Origin: JBBSHE01 sp038253325
Lineage (GTDB): Bacteria; Actinomycetota; Actinomycetes; Propionibacteriales; Nocardioidaceae
Direction of reading: 5' to 3'
DNA length: 46,724 nt
Assembly: GCA_038253325.1 (NCBI GenBank)
Contig: JBBSHE010000023.1
Coordinates: 1-46,724, forward strand
The notes under the pieces are model-generated. The model saw only the letters and a program-made list of their open reading frames with translations. It had not been told where the DNA came from and did not search any database. The position numbers and the translations under genes were made by a program. Below, piece after piece: positions 1 through 7,676 of this stretch (the first letter of the stretch is position 1; each line of letters starts with the position of its first letter).

Positions 1-599
1 CGATGGCCGGTACCTCCGCGACGCTGCTCGCGCGCAAGTGGGAGTCGGCGCTCCTGGTCAACGTCGACAACGACACGTTGAGGAAGATCATGGCCGACCC
101 GAAGGCCATGGCCGCCGTTATGCACATCGAGGGTTTCAGGGCGCTCGGCAGCGACGTGTTCGAGACCGTCATCAACAAGAGCGAGGAGGTCAAGGCCGCC
201 AAGAAGGCCAAGGGCGACGAGATCACGCCCAAGTAAAAGAAGGAACTCACGGAGGAGGAGAAGGAGTACAAGTCCAAGCGAAAGCAGATCCAGGAGAAGC
301 TGATCAAGTTCGCGACCCGGATACCCGCGTTCATGTACCTCACCGACTTCCGCGAGAACACCCTCAAGGACGTCATCACCAAGCTCGAGCCGGACCTGTT
401 CAAGGCGGTCACCGGCCTGACGGTCGATGACTTCAACCTGCTTGTCTCTCTCAACGTCTTCAACGCAGCGCACATGAACCAGGCTGTTTTCGCCTTCCGG
501 CGGTACGAGGACTCGTCCCTGTCGTACACCGGTATCGAGAGCCACGAGGGGCTGCGTCACTTCGGCCTCTACGACACCGTGATCGCGAAGGAAGCCTGA
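1..599 (+). pseudogene. C-terminal end of a large DEAD/DEAH-type restriction helicase, with in-frame stop
   Basis: The frame beginning at base 3 is open to a TAA at 234-236 and continues in the same frame, without an ATG until 333, to the TGA at 597-599. The joined translation is one uninterrupted homologous stretch: a Lys/Glu-rich linker, then FATRIPAFMYLTDFRE, a Leu-rich helical part, and RRYEDSSLSYTGI near the end. I recognise this from memory as the extreme C-terminus of roughly 1000-aa DEAD/DEAH helicase proteins annotated as restriction endonucleases (type III R-like). The helicase core lies outside the window on the left. A single C-to-T change of a CAA codon would explain the stop. 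The gene sits beside an integrase, so it is probably mobile-element cargo that has decayed. The family call is moderate; the nonsense interruption is directly visible. Confidence 0.5.
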
Positions 600-603
600 T
601 CTC

Positions 604-1107
604 GTGGGCGTCGCGTCGTTCGCCCTATCACTTGTAGCGCTCGTGTTCAGCGCCATCGCCATCGGCTGGCAGATCGCCAACTTCTTCCTCACCGGCCAGC
701 GGGTGAAGGTTGATGTGACTGGCATGAACGTCGTCTCCGTGAGTCCTCAAGAGCTTCACGAGCCGATCATTCAGGTGACCGTTCGGGCGACTGGTCGAGT
801 ACCGGTGGAGGTCACTGGATGGGCCGTCCGTTGGCCGAACAACCAAGCGATCGTCGGGGCGATCATCGCCGCGCAGTACGGCAACCGCCCCGGAGTCTTC
901 CTCGGGGACCCGCTGCCGACCCTGATCGAGCCCGGGCGGAGTGCGTCGTTCAACATCCCGCAGGTGGCGATCACTCAGGCCCGAGATGTGCTCGGACTCG
1001 ATCCCCACGAGGGGAAGCTTGACGTCTACTTCTCGGCGCGAAGGCGCAAGCGGTTCCGAAAGTCTGTCGCGGATCTTGTAGCGCTCCCGCCTGCGCCGTC
1101 CGACTGA
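604..1107 (+). CDS. Small membrane-anchored protein of unknown function
   Basis: A 167-aa protein starts at GTG, four bases after the stop of the preceding helicase remnant, which suggests co-transcription. Residues about 5-28 form one hydrophobic segment (ASFALSLVALVFSAIAIGW), an uncleaved anchor without a lipobox. The remaining ~135 residues are a soluble, beta-rich domain with many Val/Thr/Pro residues, ending in a basic patch (SARRRKRFRKS) and a short Pro tail. I do not recognise a named family. The position between a restriction-helicase remnant and an integrase makes it accessory cargo; no function is assigned. Confidence 0.6.
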   Translation: MGVASFALSLVALVFSAIAIGWQIANFFLTGQRVKVDVTGMNVVSVSPQELHEPIIQVTVRATGRVPVEVTGWAVRWPNNQAIVGAIIAAQYGNRPGVFLGDPLPTLIEPGRSASFNIPQVAITQARDVLGLDPHEGKLDVYFSARRRKRFRKSVADLVALPPAPSD

Positions 1108-1198
1108 TCGTCGTCCACGCGGTCGCCTTGGTACACCGAATCCACAAAGAGGGCCATCCAGGCCCGCGCTTCGTCGTACCCCGACGCAGGCTGGTCGG

Positions 1199-1489
1199 AT
1201 GACCCTTGCCCACACCATCGCGGAGGCTCGCTCCTGCCTGGCCGCGCTGGCTGACCACGCCCGCTCGGTTGAAGCGTCGATCGAGTATGACCGGCTCCTG
1301 ATCCACCTCGACGGCATCGGCGACTACGTCGCGGGAACTTGCTCGCTCGATGAGGCCGACCCCGAGCGGTTGCTCGCCCGCTTGGAGATGGCTGTCGAGG
1401 AGCTGGTGGCCTGTGGTCTTGACTGTCTCAGCGCCGAGCTACTGCTCGACATGGCCATCGGTGCCGGTGAATCATCGGAGCCGCGCTAA
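1199..1489 (+). CDS. Small acidic helical protein of unknown function
   Basis: This 96-aa reading frame starts at ATG and ends five bases before the convergent integrase stop. The product is acidic, almost entirely helical in appearance, with many Leu/Ala/Glu residues and three Cys, and has no membrane segment or signal peptide. The codons have the strong G/C third-position bias of the surrounding genes, and no competing frame covers the stretch better. No family is recognised. It is likely cargo of the integrase-bearing element on its right. Confidence 0.45.
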   Translation: MTLAHTIAEARSCLAALADHARSVEASIEYDRLLIHLDGIGDYVAGTCSLDEADPERLLARLEMAVEELVACGLDCLSAELLLDMAIGAGESSEPR

Positions 1490-1493
1490 CGGT

Positions 1494-2909
1494 CTATAAG
1501 GACTCCAGTTTGGTGACGGAATCCCGCAAGGCGTCCTCGCCGGCTCGGACGTAGTGATTGAGAACGGTCGTCAGCTTGTCGCCAAGGTACTGGGCCACGA
1601 CCTCCCAGGACTCTCCGAGTTCTTCATGGAACCACCTGGTCGCGGCGTGGTGGCGGAGGTTGCGGTAGACGATCGTGCGTGGCCACGCGTTGTCGGGGTT
1701 GCTCTCGTCGACCCATCCGCGGATGCGGTGCCAGCGCTCGTTGTGCAACTCCGGTTTGACCGGCAGGCCTGTGACCGTGTCCACGAAGATCCAGAGTTCG
1801 TCCTCGGGCGGCACCGGGTAGTTCCACCACGCGAGGTTCTTGTCCGGCTCCTTGGCCGCTAAGTCTGCCCGTCGCTGCCGCTCCGCCTCCTGTGCGTTGA
1901 GGACCTGTTGCAGTGACGCCTTGGCGGGTAGACCAAGCAGCTCCTTGACGCGGGGGAGGAGCTCGTCGTGCATGAGTGACTTGGGTAGCGGCACTTCGTG
2001 CAGCGTGTGGTTCTTCACCGGGCCGCGGAACCCGGCTTGGCGGCGCGGCGTGATCCACGAGCCGTTGACGTGGACGTAGCCGTGCTCGAAGAAGACGTCG
2101 ATCGCGCGGAGCGCGTTCTGCTCGCCGAGGCGCAGGCCGCCGAAGCCAGCTACACGGATCTTCGTGCCGAACAAGGGGAGGCGGGTCATCTGAGGGTCGG
2201 TGCCGTCCAGGCCGCAGAGCTCTTCGGCAGCGTCGGCCATCGCGCGGACCTGACGGGTCTCAGGGCGCAGGCGCGGGTCGACGTACTGAGCCGTCGCTCC
2301 GTGCAGGACGTTGGCCTTGCCGATCTCCAGGCCGTCGAGCGGGTCGATGCTGCGGTCGAGCCAACCCAGCCGCCACGCGAGCTTGCGCATCGCGGCGAGC
2401 TGACCCCGAAGGTCCTCGCGGCCGCGTTGGGAGAACAGGGTCTTGGACCCCTTCTCCATCACCTTGCGGCTGTGCTCCACCCGCCACTTCGAAACCGGTA
2501 CATCTCCGATGGTCGGGAGGATGTGGGCGTTGAGCCGCGACTCGCGTCCCTCCATCGTGCGCGGCTGCTTGCCGCGCTCACGGCTGTCGCGGAGGTACTC
2601 CTCGCCGAGCATCCGGATGGTGCGAGCGGCACGGACGTCGGCACCGGCAGGCGTCTCCTTCTCCGTGTCCAACGCCGCCTCTGCCTGGGCGAAGATCTTG
2701 CGAGCCTCCTCCTCAGAGTTGGCGCGACGCAGCACTCGCTTCCACTGCTCGCCTCCGCCAGCAGGCGCACGGAACATCACTTGATACTTCGTGCCGCTGT
2801 CCTCTGGCGCGTACAGCCGAACCCGCCATGGCCGCGCACTGCCACCGAGCGTGCGCGGCTTGCCCTGGGCGAGCAGGGTGGGCATCTTGCGGGGCGACCG
2901 TGTCGGCAC
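1494..2909 (-). CDS. int: Tyrosine recombinase (phage-type site-specific integrase)
   Basis: This 471-aa protein would catalyse integration and excision of the element whose end lies to its left. The N-terminal ~90 residues form a basic arm-binding-like region, ~95-210 a SAM-like core-binding domain, and ~220-471 the catalytic domain. The first catalytic Arg is R260 in GFGGLRLGEQ. Box II reads YRNLRHHAATRW (R419, H420/H421), the third box is YLGDK with Asp444 where most family members have His, and the nucleophile is Tyr453 in NHYV. The position usually held by the first His of HxLR is Arg here. I recall similar motifs in other actinobacterial integrases, so this may be a subfamily trait and not loss of function. 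The gene's 5' end faces the chromosomal gene at 3036, so the element boundary lies between them. Confidence 0.9.
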   Translation of the reverse strand: MPTRSPRKMPTLLAQGKPRTLGGSARPWRVRLYAPEDSGTKYQVMFRAPAGGGEQWKRVLRRANSEEEARKIFAQAEAALDTEKETPAGADVRAARTIRMLGEEYLRDSRERGKQPRTMEGRESRLNAHILPTIGDVPVSKWRVEHSRKVMEKGSKTLFSQRGREDLRGQLAAMRKLAWRLGWLDRSIDPLDGLEIGKANVLHGATAQYVDPRLRPETRQVRAMADAAEELCGLDGTDPQMTRLPLFGTKIRVAGFGGLRLGEQNALRAIDVFFEHGYVHVNGSWITPRRQAGFRGPVKNHTLHEVPLPKSLMHDELLPRVKELLGLPAKASLQQVLNAQEAERQRRADLAAKEPDKNLAWWNYPVPPEDELWIFVDTVTGLPVKPELHNERWHRIRGWVDESNPDNAWPRTIVYRNLRHHAATRWFHEELGESWEVVAQYLGDKLTTVLNHYVRAGEDALRDSVTKLESL

Positions 2910-2967
2910 TGGCGTCCTCTCTAGGCTGGAGGCGTGGAGTCGAGCCTGGCTTCACCAGAATACGTTT

Positions 2968-3010
2968 CGTGTATCACTCTCGTGTATCACTGACGAGAAA
3001 ATGATACACG
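2968..3010. repeat. Three 9-bp copies (two direct, one inverted) between integrase and chromosomal gene
   Basis: CGTGTATCA occurs at 2968-2976 and 2981-2989 (13-bp period; the match extends to CGTGTATCACT), and its reverse complement TGATACACG lies at 3002-3010. All three lie in the 126-bp gap between the divergently transcribed integrase (start 2909) and the thioredoxin-domain gene (start 3036). They could be operators for integrase control, or integrase/excisionase binding sites at the element end. The repeats are seen directly; their role is inferred. Confidence 0.6.
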
Positions 3011-3035
3011 TGCCACTCGTCAGGAGTCATGGGAA

Positions 3036-5033
3036 ATGGCCAATCGCCTCGCCAATGCAACAAGCCCGTATCTCCTGCAACACGCTCAGAATCCAGTGGA
3101 TTGGTGGGAGTGGGGGCCTGAAGCGTTCGCCGAGGCGAAGCGCCGTGATACACCAATTCTGTTGTCCGTTGGGTACGCCGCCTGCCACTGGTGCCACGTG
3201 ATGGCCCATGAGTCCTTCGAGGACGAGGCGACCGCACGATTGCTCAACGAGCACTTCGTGTCCGTGAAGGTCGACCGGGAGGAACGTCCGGACGTCGACG
3301 GGATCTACATGGAGGCCACGCAGGCCATGACGGGCCAGGGCGGCTGGCCGATGACGTGCTTCCTCACCCCGTCCGGCCGGCCATTCTTCTGCGGGACGTA
3401 CTTCCCACCGGTGCCGGCCCGCGGCATGCCCGCGTTCACGCAGGTGGCACAGGCGATCTCGCACGCATGGCGGGACCGCCGGGACGAGGTCACGAGCGTC
3501 GGCGAAGACGTCGCCCGGCGGCTGGGATCCGCGGTGGAGCTGCCCGCAGCCGAGGCTGCGGATATTGCCGCGTCCGCCGTTCGTCGTCTGGCCGCGACGT
3601 ACGACACCGTCAACCACGGATTCGGCGGAGCACCGAAGTTTCCGCCGTCGATGGTGTGCGACTTCCTGCTCCGGTACGCGGCTCGGACGGGTGACCGCGA
3701 GGCGCTGACGATGGCGACGGCGACGCTCGAGGCGATGGCACGTGGCGGGATCTTCGACCAGCTCGCCGGTGGCTTCGCGCGCTACAGCGTCGACGCTAGG
3801 TGGGCTGTCCCGCACTTCGAGAAGATGCTGTACGACAACGCGCTGCTGCTCCGCGCTTACACCCGTTGGTTCGCCCGGACGGGGACGCCACTTGCCGAAC
3901 GAGTGGCGCGGCAGACCGCCGACTTCCTGCTTCGCGACCTTCGGACGCCCGAGGGTGGCTTCGCGTCGGCTCTCGACGCGGACAGTGAGGGCGTCGAGGG
4001 GAAGTTCTATGTCTGGACCCCGGGCGAGGTCCGGGCCGCGGTCGAGGCGAACGACGCGACGGTCGCGCTCGACCTGTTCGCCGTGGGGGAGAAGGGCAAC
4101 TTCGAGGGCGACGCGTCGACGCTCAGGCTCGCAGCCGAGCCCGAGGACGGCCTCGCGTTCGAACGAATTCGTGGACGGCTCTGGGCGGCGCGAGAAAACC
4201 GGGTTCATCCGCATCGCGACGACAAGGTGGTCGCCTCGTGGAACGGTCTCGCGATCGGAGCGCTCGCCGAAGCAGGCGTGGTGCTCGAGGAGCACCGGTA
4301 TGTCGATGGTGCAGCAGCCGCTGCCGACATCCTGGCGCGCGTCCATTGGGGGGACGACGGCCGGCTGCGTCGGGTGTCCCGCGATGGAGTGGCGGGAGCG
4401 CCGCCGGGGATGCTCGACGACTACGCGGCGGTGGGGACCGGCCTGCTGGCCTTGTTCGGCGCGACCGGTGACGCGCGTTGGTTCGGGCTGGTGCGAGAGC
4501 TGGCCGGGGTCGTCACCGACCACTTCCCGGACGGCGCCGCCGGCTACTTCGACAGTCCCGACGACTCCGAGGCCCTGTTCAAGCGGCCTCAGGATCCCAC
4601 CGACAACGCGACGCCGTCGGGCCAGGCGCTCGCCGCCGACCTGTTCGTGCAGCTAGCGGCGCTGACCGGGGAGCCTGGGTACGGTGATCAGGCTGCCGCC
4701 CTCATCGGCCGCCTCGAGGGCATCGCCGAGCGGGCACCCCGGTTCGCTGGCCATCTGCTGTCAGTCCGGGAGGCGTCCGCCTGGGGGCCACCCGAGGTCG
4801 CGGTCGTCGGGCCCGCGGACGACGCTCGGGGCGCCCTGCTGCACGTCGCATTTCGCGGTTATGGGCGTGGAGCCGCGGTCGCCGTTGGTACGGGACAGGG
4901 GACCGACGTACCCCTTCTCCTCGGCAAGACTCCTGTTGACGGGCGCGCAACGGCGTACGTGTGCCGGAACTTTGTCTGCCGACGTCCGGTGACCGAACCC
5001 GCGGATCTCACCACCCTGGTCGCAGACGGCTGA
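3036..5033 (+). CDS. Thioredoxin domain-containing protein, YyaL/DUF255 family
   Basis: The 665-aa product has the YyaL layout: an N-terminal thioredoxin-like DUF255 domain (about 1-165) followed by an alpha/alpha-barrel resembling N-acylglucosamine 2-epimerases. The family start (ANRLANATSPYLLQHAQNPV) is intact, and the redox-like motif CHWCH lies at residues 50-54, followed by VDREERPDVD and GGWPM. No signal peptide is visible, so it should be cytosolic; the biochemical role of the family is not established. An AGGAG lies about 11 bases upstream of the ATG. A mobile element ends directly upstream, so the native promoter may have been displaced or supplied by the element. It corresponds in gene order, from memory, to Rv1084 of M. 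tuberculosis. Confidence 0.9.
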   Translation: MANRLANATSPYLLQHAQNPVDWWEWGPEAFAEAKRRDTPILLSVGYAACHWCHVMAHESFEDEATARLLNEHFVSVKVDREERPDVDGIYMEATQAMTGQGGWPMTCFLTPSGRPFFCGTYFPPVPARGMPAFTQVAQAISHAWRDRRDEVTSVGEDVARRLGSAVELPAAEAADIAASAVRRLAATYDTVNHGFGGAPKFPPSMVCDFLLRYAARTGDREALTMATATLEAMARGGIFDQLAGGFARYSVDARWAVPHFEKMLYDNALLLRAYTRWFARTGTPLAERVARQTADFLLRDLRTPEGGFASALDADSEGVEGKFYVWTPGEVRAAVEANDATVALDLFAVGEKGNFEGDASTLRLAAEPEDGLAFERIRGRLWAARENRVHPHRDDKVVASWNGLAIGALAEAGVVLEEHRYVDGAAAAADILARVHWGDDGRLRRVSRDGVAGAPPGMLDDYAAVGTGLLALFGATGDARWFGLVRELAGVVTDHFPDGAAGYFDSPDDSEALFKRPQDPTDNATPSGQALAADLFVQLAALTGEPGYGDQAAALIGRLEGIAERAPRFAGHLLSVREASAWGPPEVAVVGPADDARGALLHVAFRGYGRGAAVAVGTGQGTDVPLLLGKTPVDGRATAYVCRNFVCRRPVTEPADLTTLVADG

Positions 5034-5089
5034 CGCGGCGACAATGGACCTGCTCGTCCACGCGGGCCTGAACGTTCGGAGTATCTGCC

Positions 5090-5704
5090 ATGAGCGACCA
5101 GCAGCCGCCTGACGGCGGCCAACCACAGCCTCCGTACGGTGGTCCGCCGCCGGGGTACGAGCAGCAACCGCCGCCGGCGGGGTACGAGCAGCAACCGCCG
5201 CCGCCGGGGCCGTCCGGATATGGGCCACTGGGTCCGTCGGGGTACGGGCAACCACCGGCGTACGGCGCTCAGGGCCCGTCGGGGCAGTACGGCGGGCCGC
5301 CGTCAGAGGGTCGGCGCAGGGCGGTGCCATTCCTGATCGCGGCAGCATTGCTGGGCGTCGTCGCGGTCGTCTTGGTTCTGGTGTTCGTTGTTTTCAACGG
5401 CGGCAGCAACAAACCAGCCGCAGACGACCCGTCGTCGACGGTGCAGAGCTTCCTCCAGTCGTTCAAGGACCAGGACTGTGCCGCCATGACCAAGCTCGTC
5501 ACGCAGAAGCTGAAGGGGAACGCGAGCCTGTGCAGCTTCGACGGCACGGCCAAGATCACGTTCAGCGACCCGAAGACTCGTGATCAGACGACGACCACTG
5601 CGCACGTTTCGTTCACGGTCAGGCTCAGCGGTCAAGCATTCCCAACCACCTTCACCCTGGTCAGGACGGATGGCACCTGGCTGATCGATGACGTCGGCAA
5701 CTGA
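5090..5704 (+). CDS. Proline-rich single-pass membrane protein with extracytoplasmic DUF4878-like domain
   Basis: This 204-aa protein has a cytoplasmic N-terminal tail (about 1-75) rich in Pro, Gly, Gln and Tyr, a basic stop (EGRRRAV), one transmembrane helix at about 80-101, and an extracytoplasmic domain of ~100 residues. That domain begins with DDPSSTVQSFLQSFKDQDCAAM and ends with a TWLIDDV strand, which is the general plan of DUF4878/NTF2-like lipoprotein-type domains. Two Cys residues in the outer domain could form a disulfide. The Pro/Gly/Gln tail is typical of actinobacterial envelope proteins. The exact role is unknown. It lies 56 bp downstream of the YyaL gene on the same strand and may share its transcript. 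Confidence 0.75.
   Translation: MSDQQPPDGGQPQPPYGGPPPGYEQQPPPAGYEQQPPPPGPSGYGPLGPSGYGQPPAYGAQGPSGQYGGPPSEGRRRAVPFLIAAALLGVVAVVLVLVFVVFNGGSNKPAADDPSSTVQSFLQSFKDQDCAAMTKLVTQKLKGNASLCSFDGTAKITFSDPKTRDQTTTTAHVSFTVRLSGQAFPTTFTLVRTDGTWLIDDVGN
5152..5205 (+). repeat. 27-bp tandem duplication encoding a GYEQQPPP repeat
   Basis: Two adjacent 27-bp units (5152-5178 and 5179-5205) differ only at their last bases and encode GYEQQPPPA and GYEQQPPPP in the proline-rich tail of the membrane protein at 5090. This is a recent in-frame tandem duplication; copy number may vary between strains. Confidence 0.75.
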
Positions 5705-5795
5705 CCTGCTCGCCGACGCCGCGCTTGCGGTGCGGGTGAGGTGACAACCTTCGGCTGGTCCTCCTTCGTTGTGATTCACAGGAGGCGAGGCGGGG

Positions 5796-6052
5796 ATGCT
5801 GAAGGTGGCGCTGGTGCCCGATGACGCGGAGTCGGTCGATTTCGATGCGTTTGTTGTCGCCCGCGGCCGAGCGTTGTGGCGCTCGACATCCCCGTCCCCA
5901 ACCGGCACATCGACCTCGTTGCCACGACTGCCTATGGGGACGTCTACACGCTCGGGGCGTGTTCGGGTACGGGTCTGTTCACGTACGGCAACGGCACGGT
6001 GACGGTCGACAACCAGGTCTGGCGGCACATCAGGGCCGCGCTGGTCCGCTGA
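5796..6052 (+). pseudogene. Small hypothetical gene apparently broken by a frameshift
   Basis: An ATG at 5796 is preceded by a good ribosome site (AGGAGG near 5781) and opens with MLKVALVPDDAESVDFDAFVV. From about 5873 a different frame (one base out) reads like a real beta-rich C-terminus (VVALDIPVPNRHIDLVATTA, then a Gly/Thr-rich stretch) and stops at TGA 6050-6052. The crossover must lie near 5855-5875. Neither frame alone looks like a complete protein: the first frame becomes an Arg/Ser/Thr-rich shadow, and the second has no start codon. No family was recognised. It converges on the hemolysin III gene. It could be a decayed gene or a sequencing error. Confidence 0.35.
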
Positions 6053-6066
6053 GATAGCGCACGGAG

Positions 6067-6738
6067 TCAGCGCACTGAGTACGCGGCGATCGAGACGCCG
6101 ACGTAGTGCACGCCGAACGCGGCGATCGTGCAGGTGTGAAAGACCTCGTGGAAGCCGAACCACGCCGGTGCCGGATCGGGGCGCTTGAGCCCGTAGACGA
6201 CCGCGCCAACGGAGTACAAGGCACCGCCGACGACGATGAGGCCGAACACGACGGGTCCGCCGGCCCGGGCGAAGTCGCCGAGCCAGAACACCGCGGACCA
6301 CCCCACGGCGAGATAGACGGGCAAGTACAGCCAGCGTGGCGCGGTCAGCCAGAAGACTCGGAACGCGATCCCGATGGCAGCTCCCACCCAGACGATCGTC
6401 AGCAGCAGCTCGGCATTTGGTCGGTCGAGCAACAGCACCGCAAAGGGTGTGTAGGTTCCGGCGATCAGCAAGAAGATGTTGGAGTGGTCGAGTCGGCGAA
6501 GCAGGGCTTCCCATCGCGGGGACCATCGGCCGCGGTGGTACAGGGCCGAGACGCCGAAGAGGAGCGCCGCGCTGCCCGCGAAGATGCCGGTCGCGATCCT
6601 GGCGTGGGCCGTTGGAGAGAGGCTGACGAGGACGATCCCGGCGACGACGCTCAATGGAAAAGCGCCGAGGTGGAGCCATCCGCGGAGTCGGGGCTTGATC
6701 TCGGCGGCCAGGTCGCTGAGGAACTCGCCCGGGCTCAT
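6067..6738 (-). CDS. trhA: Hemolysin III family (TrhA/YqfA-like) seven-helix membrane protein
   Basis: The 223-aa product is a polytopic inner-membrane protein with about seven hydrophobic segments. It carries the conserved PAQR/hemolysin III signatures: SALYHRGRWSP after helix 2, LDHSNIFLLIAGTYTPFA, and the C-terminal GFHEVFHTCTIAAFGVHYVGV. The conserved Ser, His and Asp/His residues of these motifs form a metal site in the PAQR superfamily. The length is normal. Haemolytic activity is not established for most members; in other bacteria the family has been linked to membrane homeostasis. It sits between yyaL-type and Z-prenyltransferase genes, the same order I recall for Rv1085c. Confidence 0.88.
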   Translation of the reverse strand: MSPGEFLSDLAAEIKPRLRGWLHLGAFPLSVVAGIVLVSLSPTAHARIATGIFAGSAALLFGVSALYHRGRWSPRWEALLRRLDHSNIFLLIAGTYTPFAVLLLDRPNAELLLTIVWVGAAIGIAFRVFWLTAPRWLYLPVYLAVGWSAVFWLGDFARAGGPVVFGLIVVGGALYSVGAVVYGLKRPDPAPAWFGFHEVFHTCTIAAFGVHYVGVSIAAYSVR

Positions 6739-6825
6739 GCGCTCAGGTTAGCCGCGGGAACAGCGTCGCTGAAGGTACGCTCGGAGAGTTCATCTGTGAT
6801 CTCGGTGCGGTAGCGAGGGGTCGGC

Positions 6826-7590
6826 TTGCCATCAGCGTGGTCCTTGGCGTACGGGCTGTACGAGCGGCGGTTGCTCCGGCGGCTACCCCTGGGCAAGATT
6901 CCCTCACACATCGGGGTGATGTGCGACGGGAACCGACGCTGGGCCCGTCGAGCCGGTGAGCACGTCGAGGACGGCTACATCGCCGGCGGGGAGAAGATCC
7001 TCGAGTTCCTGGGCTGGTGCCAGGAGCTCGGCGTCGAGGTCGTCACCCTCTGGTTGCTGTCGACCGACAACCTCGGCCGGCCGGAGACCGAGGTGCAGCC
7101 CATCCTGAACGTCGTCACGGATCTGGTCAGTCGGTTGTCCGAGACCGGACAATGGCGGTTGCGGCCGATGGGCGCGCTCGACCTCCTTCCAGACAGCATC
7201 AACCGGGCCCTGAAGGAAGCCGAGGCGCGGACCGCGTCCGTCGACGCGATGACCGTCAACGTCGCGGTCGCCTACGGTGGTCGCCGTGAGTTGACCGACG
7301 CGATGCGCTCTCTGCTGCACCAGCACGCGTCGAAGGGCACGAGTATCGAGGAGCTCGCCGAGATCCTCGACGTGGAGCACATCGCGGAGCACCTGTACAC
7401 CCGGGGTCAGCCCGATCCCGACCTGGTGATCCGCACGTCCGGCGAGCAACGGCTGTCGGGTTTCTTGCTGTGGCAGAGCGCGCACAGCGAGTTCTACTTC
7501 TGTGAGGCGATGTGGCCGGACTTCCGGCGTACCGACTTTCTCCGGGCGATCCGGGCGTACGCCGCGCGGGAGCGACGATACGGCGGCTGA
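6826..7590 (+). CDS. Cis-prenyltransferase, short-chain Z-isoprenyl diphosphate synthase (Rv1086-like)
   Basis: This 254-aa UppS-family enzyme condenses isopentenyl diphosphate with an allylic diphosphate in cis. The catalytic/Mg-binding Asp34 lies in CDGNRRWAR (33-41), and the substrate-binding C-terminus has DPDLVIRTSGEQRLSGFLLW and WPDFRRTDFLRAI. The C-terminal motif and gene order (after hemolysin III, before phoH2) match what I recall of M. tuberculosis Rv1086, a Z,E-farnesyl diphosphate synthase that primes decaprenyl phosphate synthesis. Chain length cannot be read from sequence by eye, so undecaprenyl or decaprenyl synthase remains possible. The start is a TTG at 6826, chosen because GAGGGG lies five bases upstream; no ATG or GTG is available before the conserved core. 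Confidence 0.88.
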   Translation: MPSAWSLAYGLYERRLLRRLPLGKIPSHIGVMCDGNRRWARRAGEHVEDGYIAGGEKILEFLGWCQELGVEVVTLWLLSTDNLGRPETEVQPILNVVTDLVSRLSETGQWRLRPMGALDLLPDSINRALKEAEARTASVDAMTVNVAVAYGGRRELTDAMRSLLHQHASKGTSIEELAEILDVEHIAEHLYTRGQPDPDLVIRTSGEQRLSGFLLWQSAHSEFYFCEAMWPDFRRTDFLRAIRAYAARERRYGG

Positions 7591-7676
7591 CCCGGCGTGT
7601 CGTCGCCACGTCGACCCGGGGAGCGCCGTAGCGTCGGTCTAGGGCCGCCTGGGATGCGCACGCGGTCTGCGAAGGG

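Noticed and set aside
3027..4523. 498-codon minus-strand frame opposite the YyaL gene
   Set aside because: Its translation is Arg/Pro/His-rich with no domain sense, while the opposite strand encodes an intact, recognisable protein.
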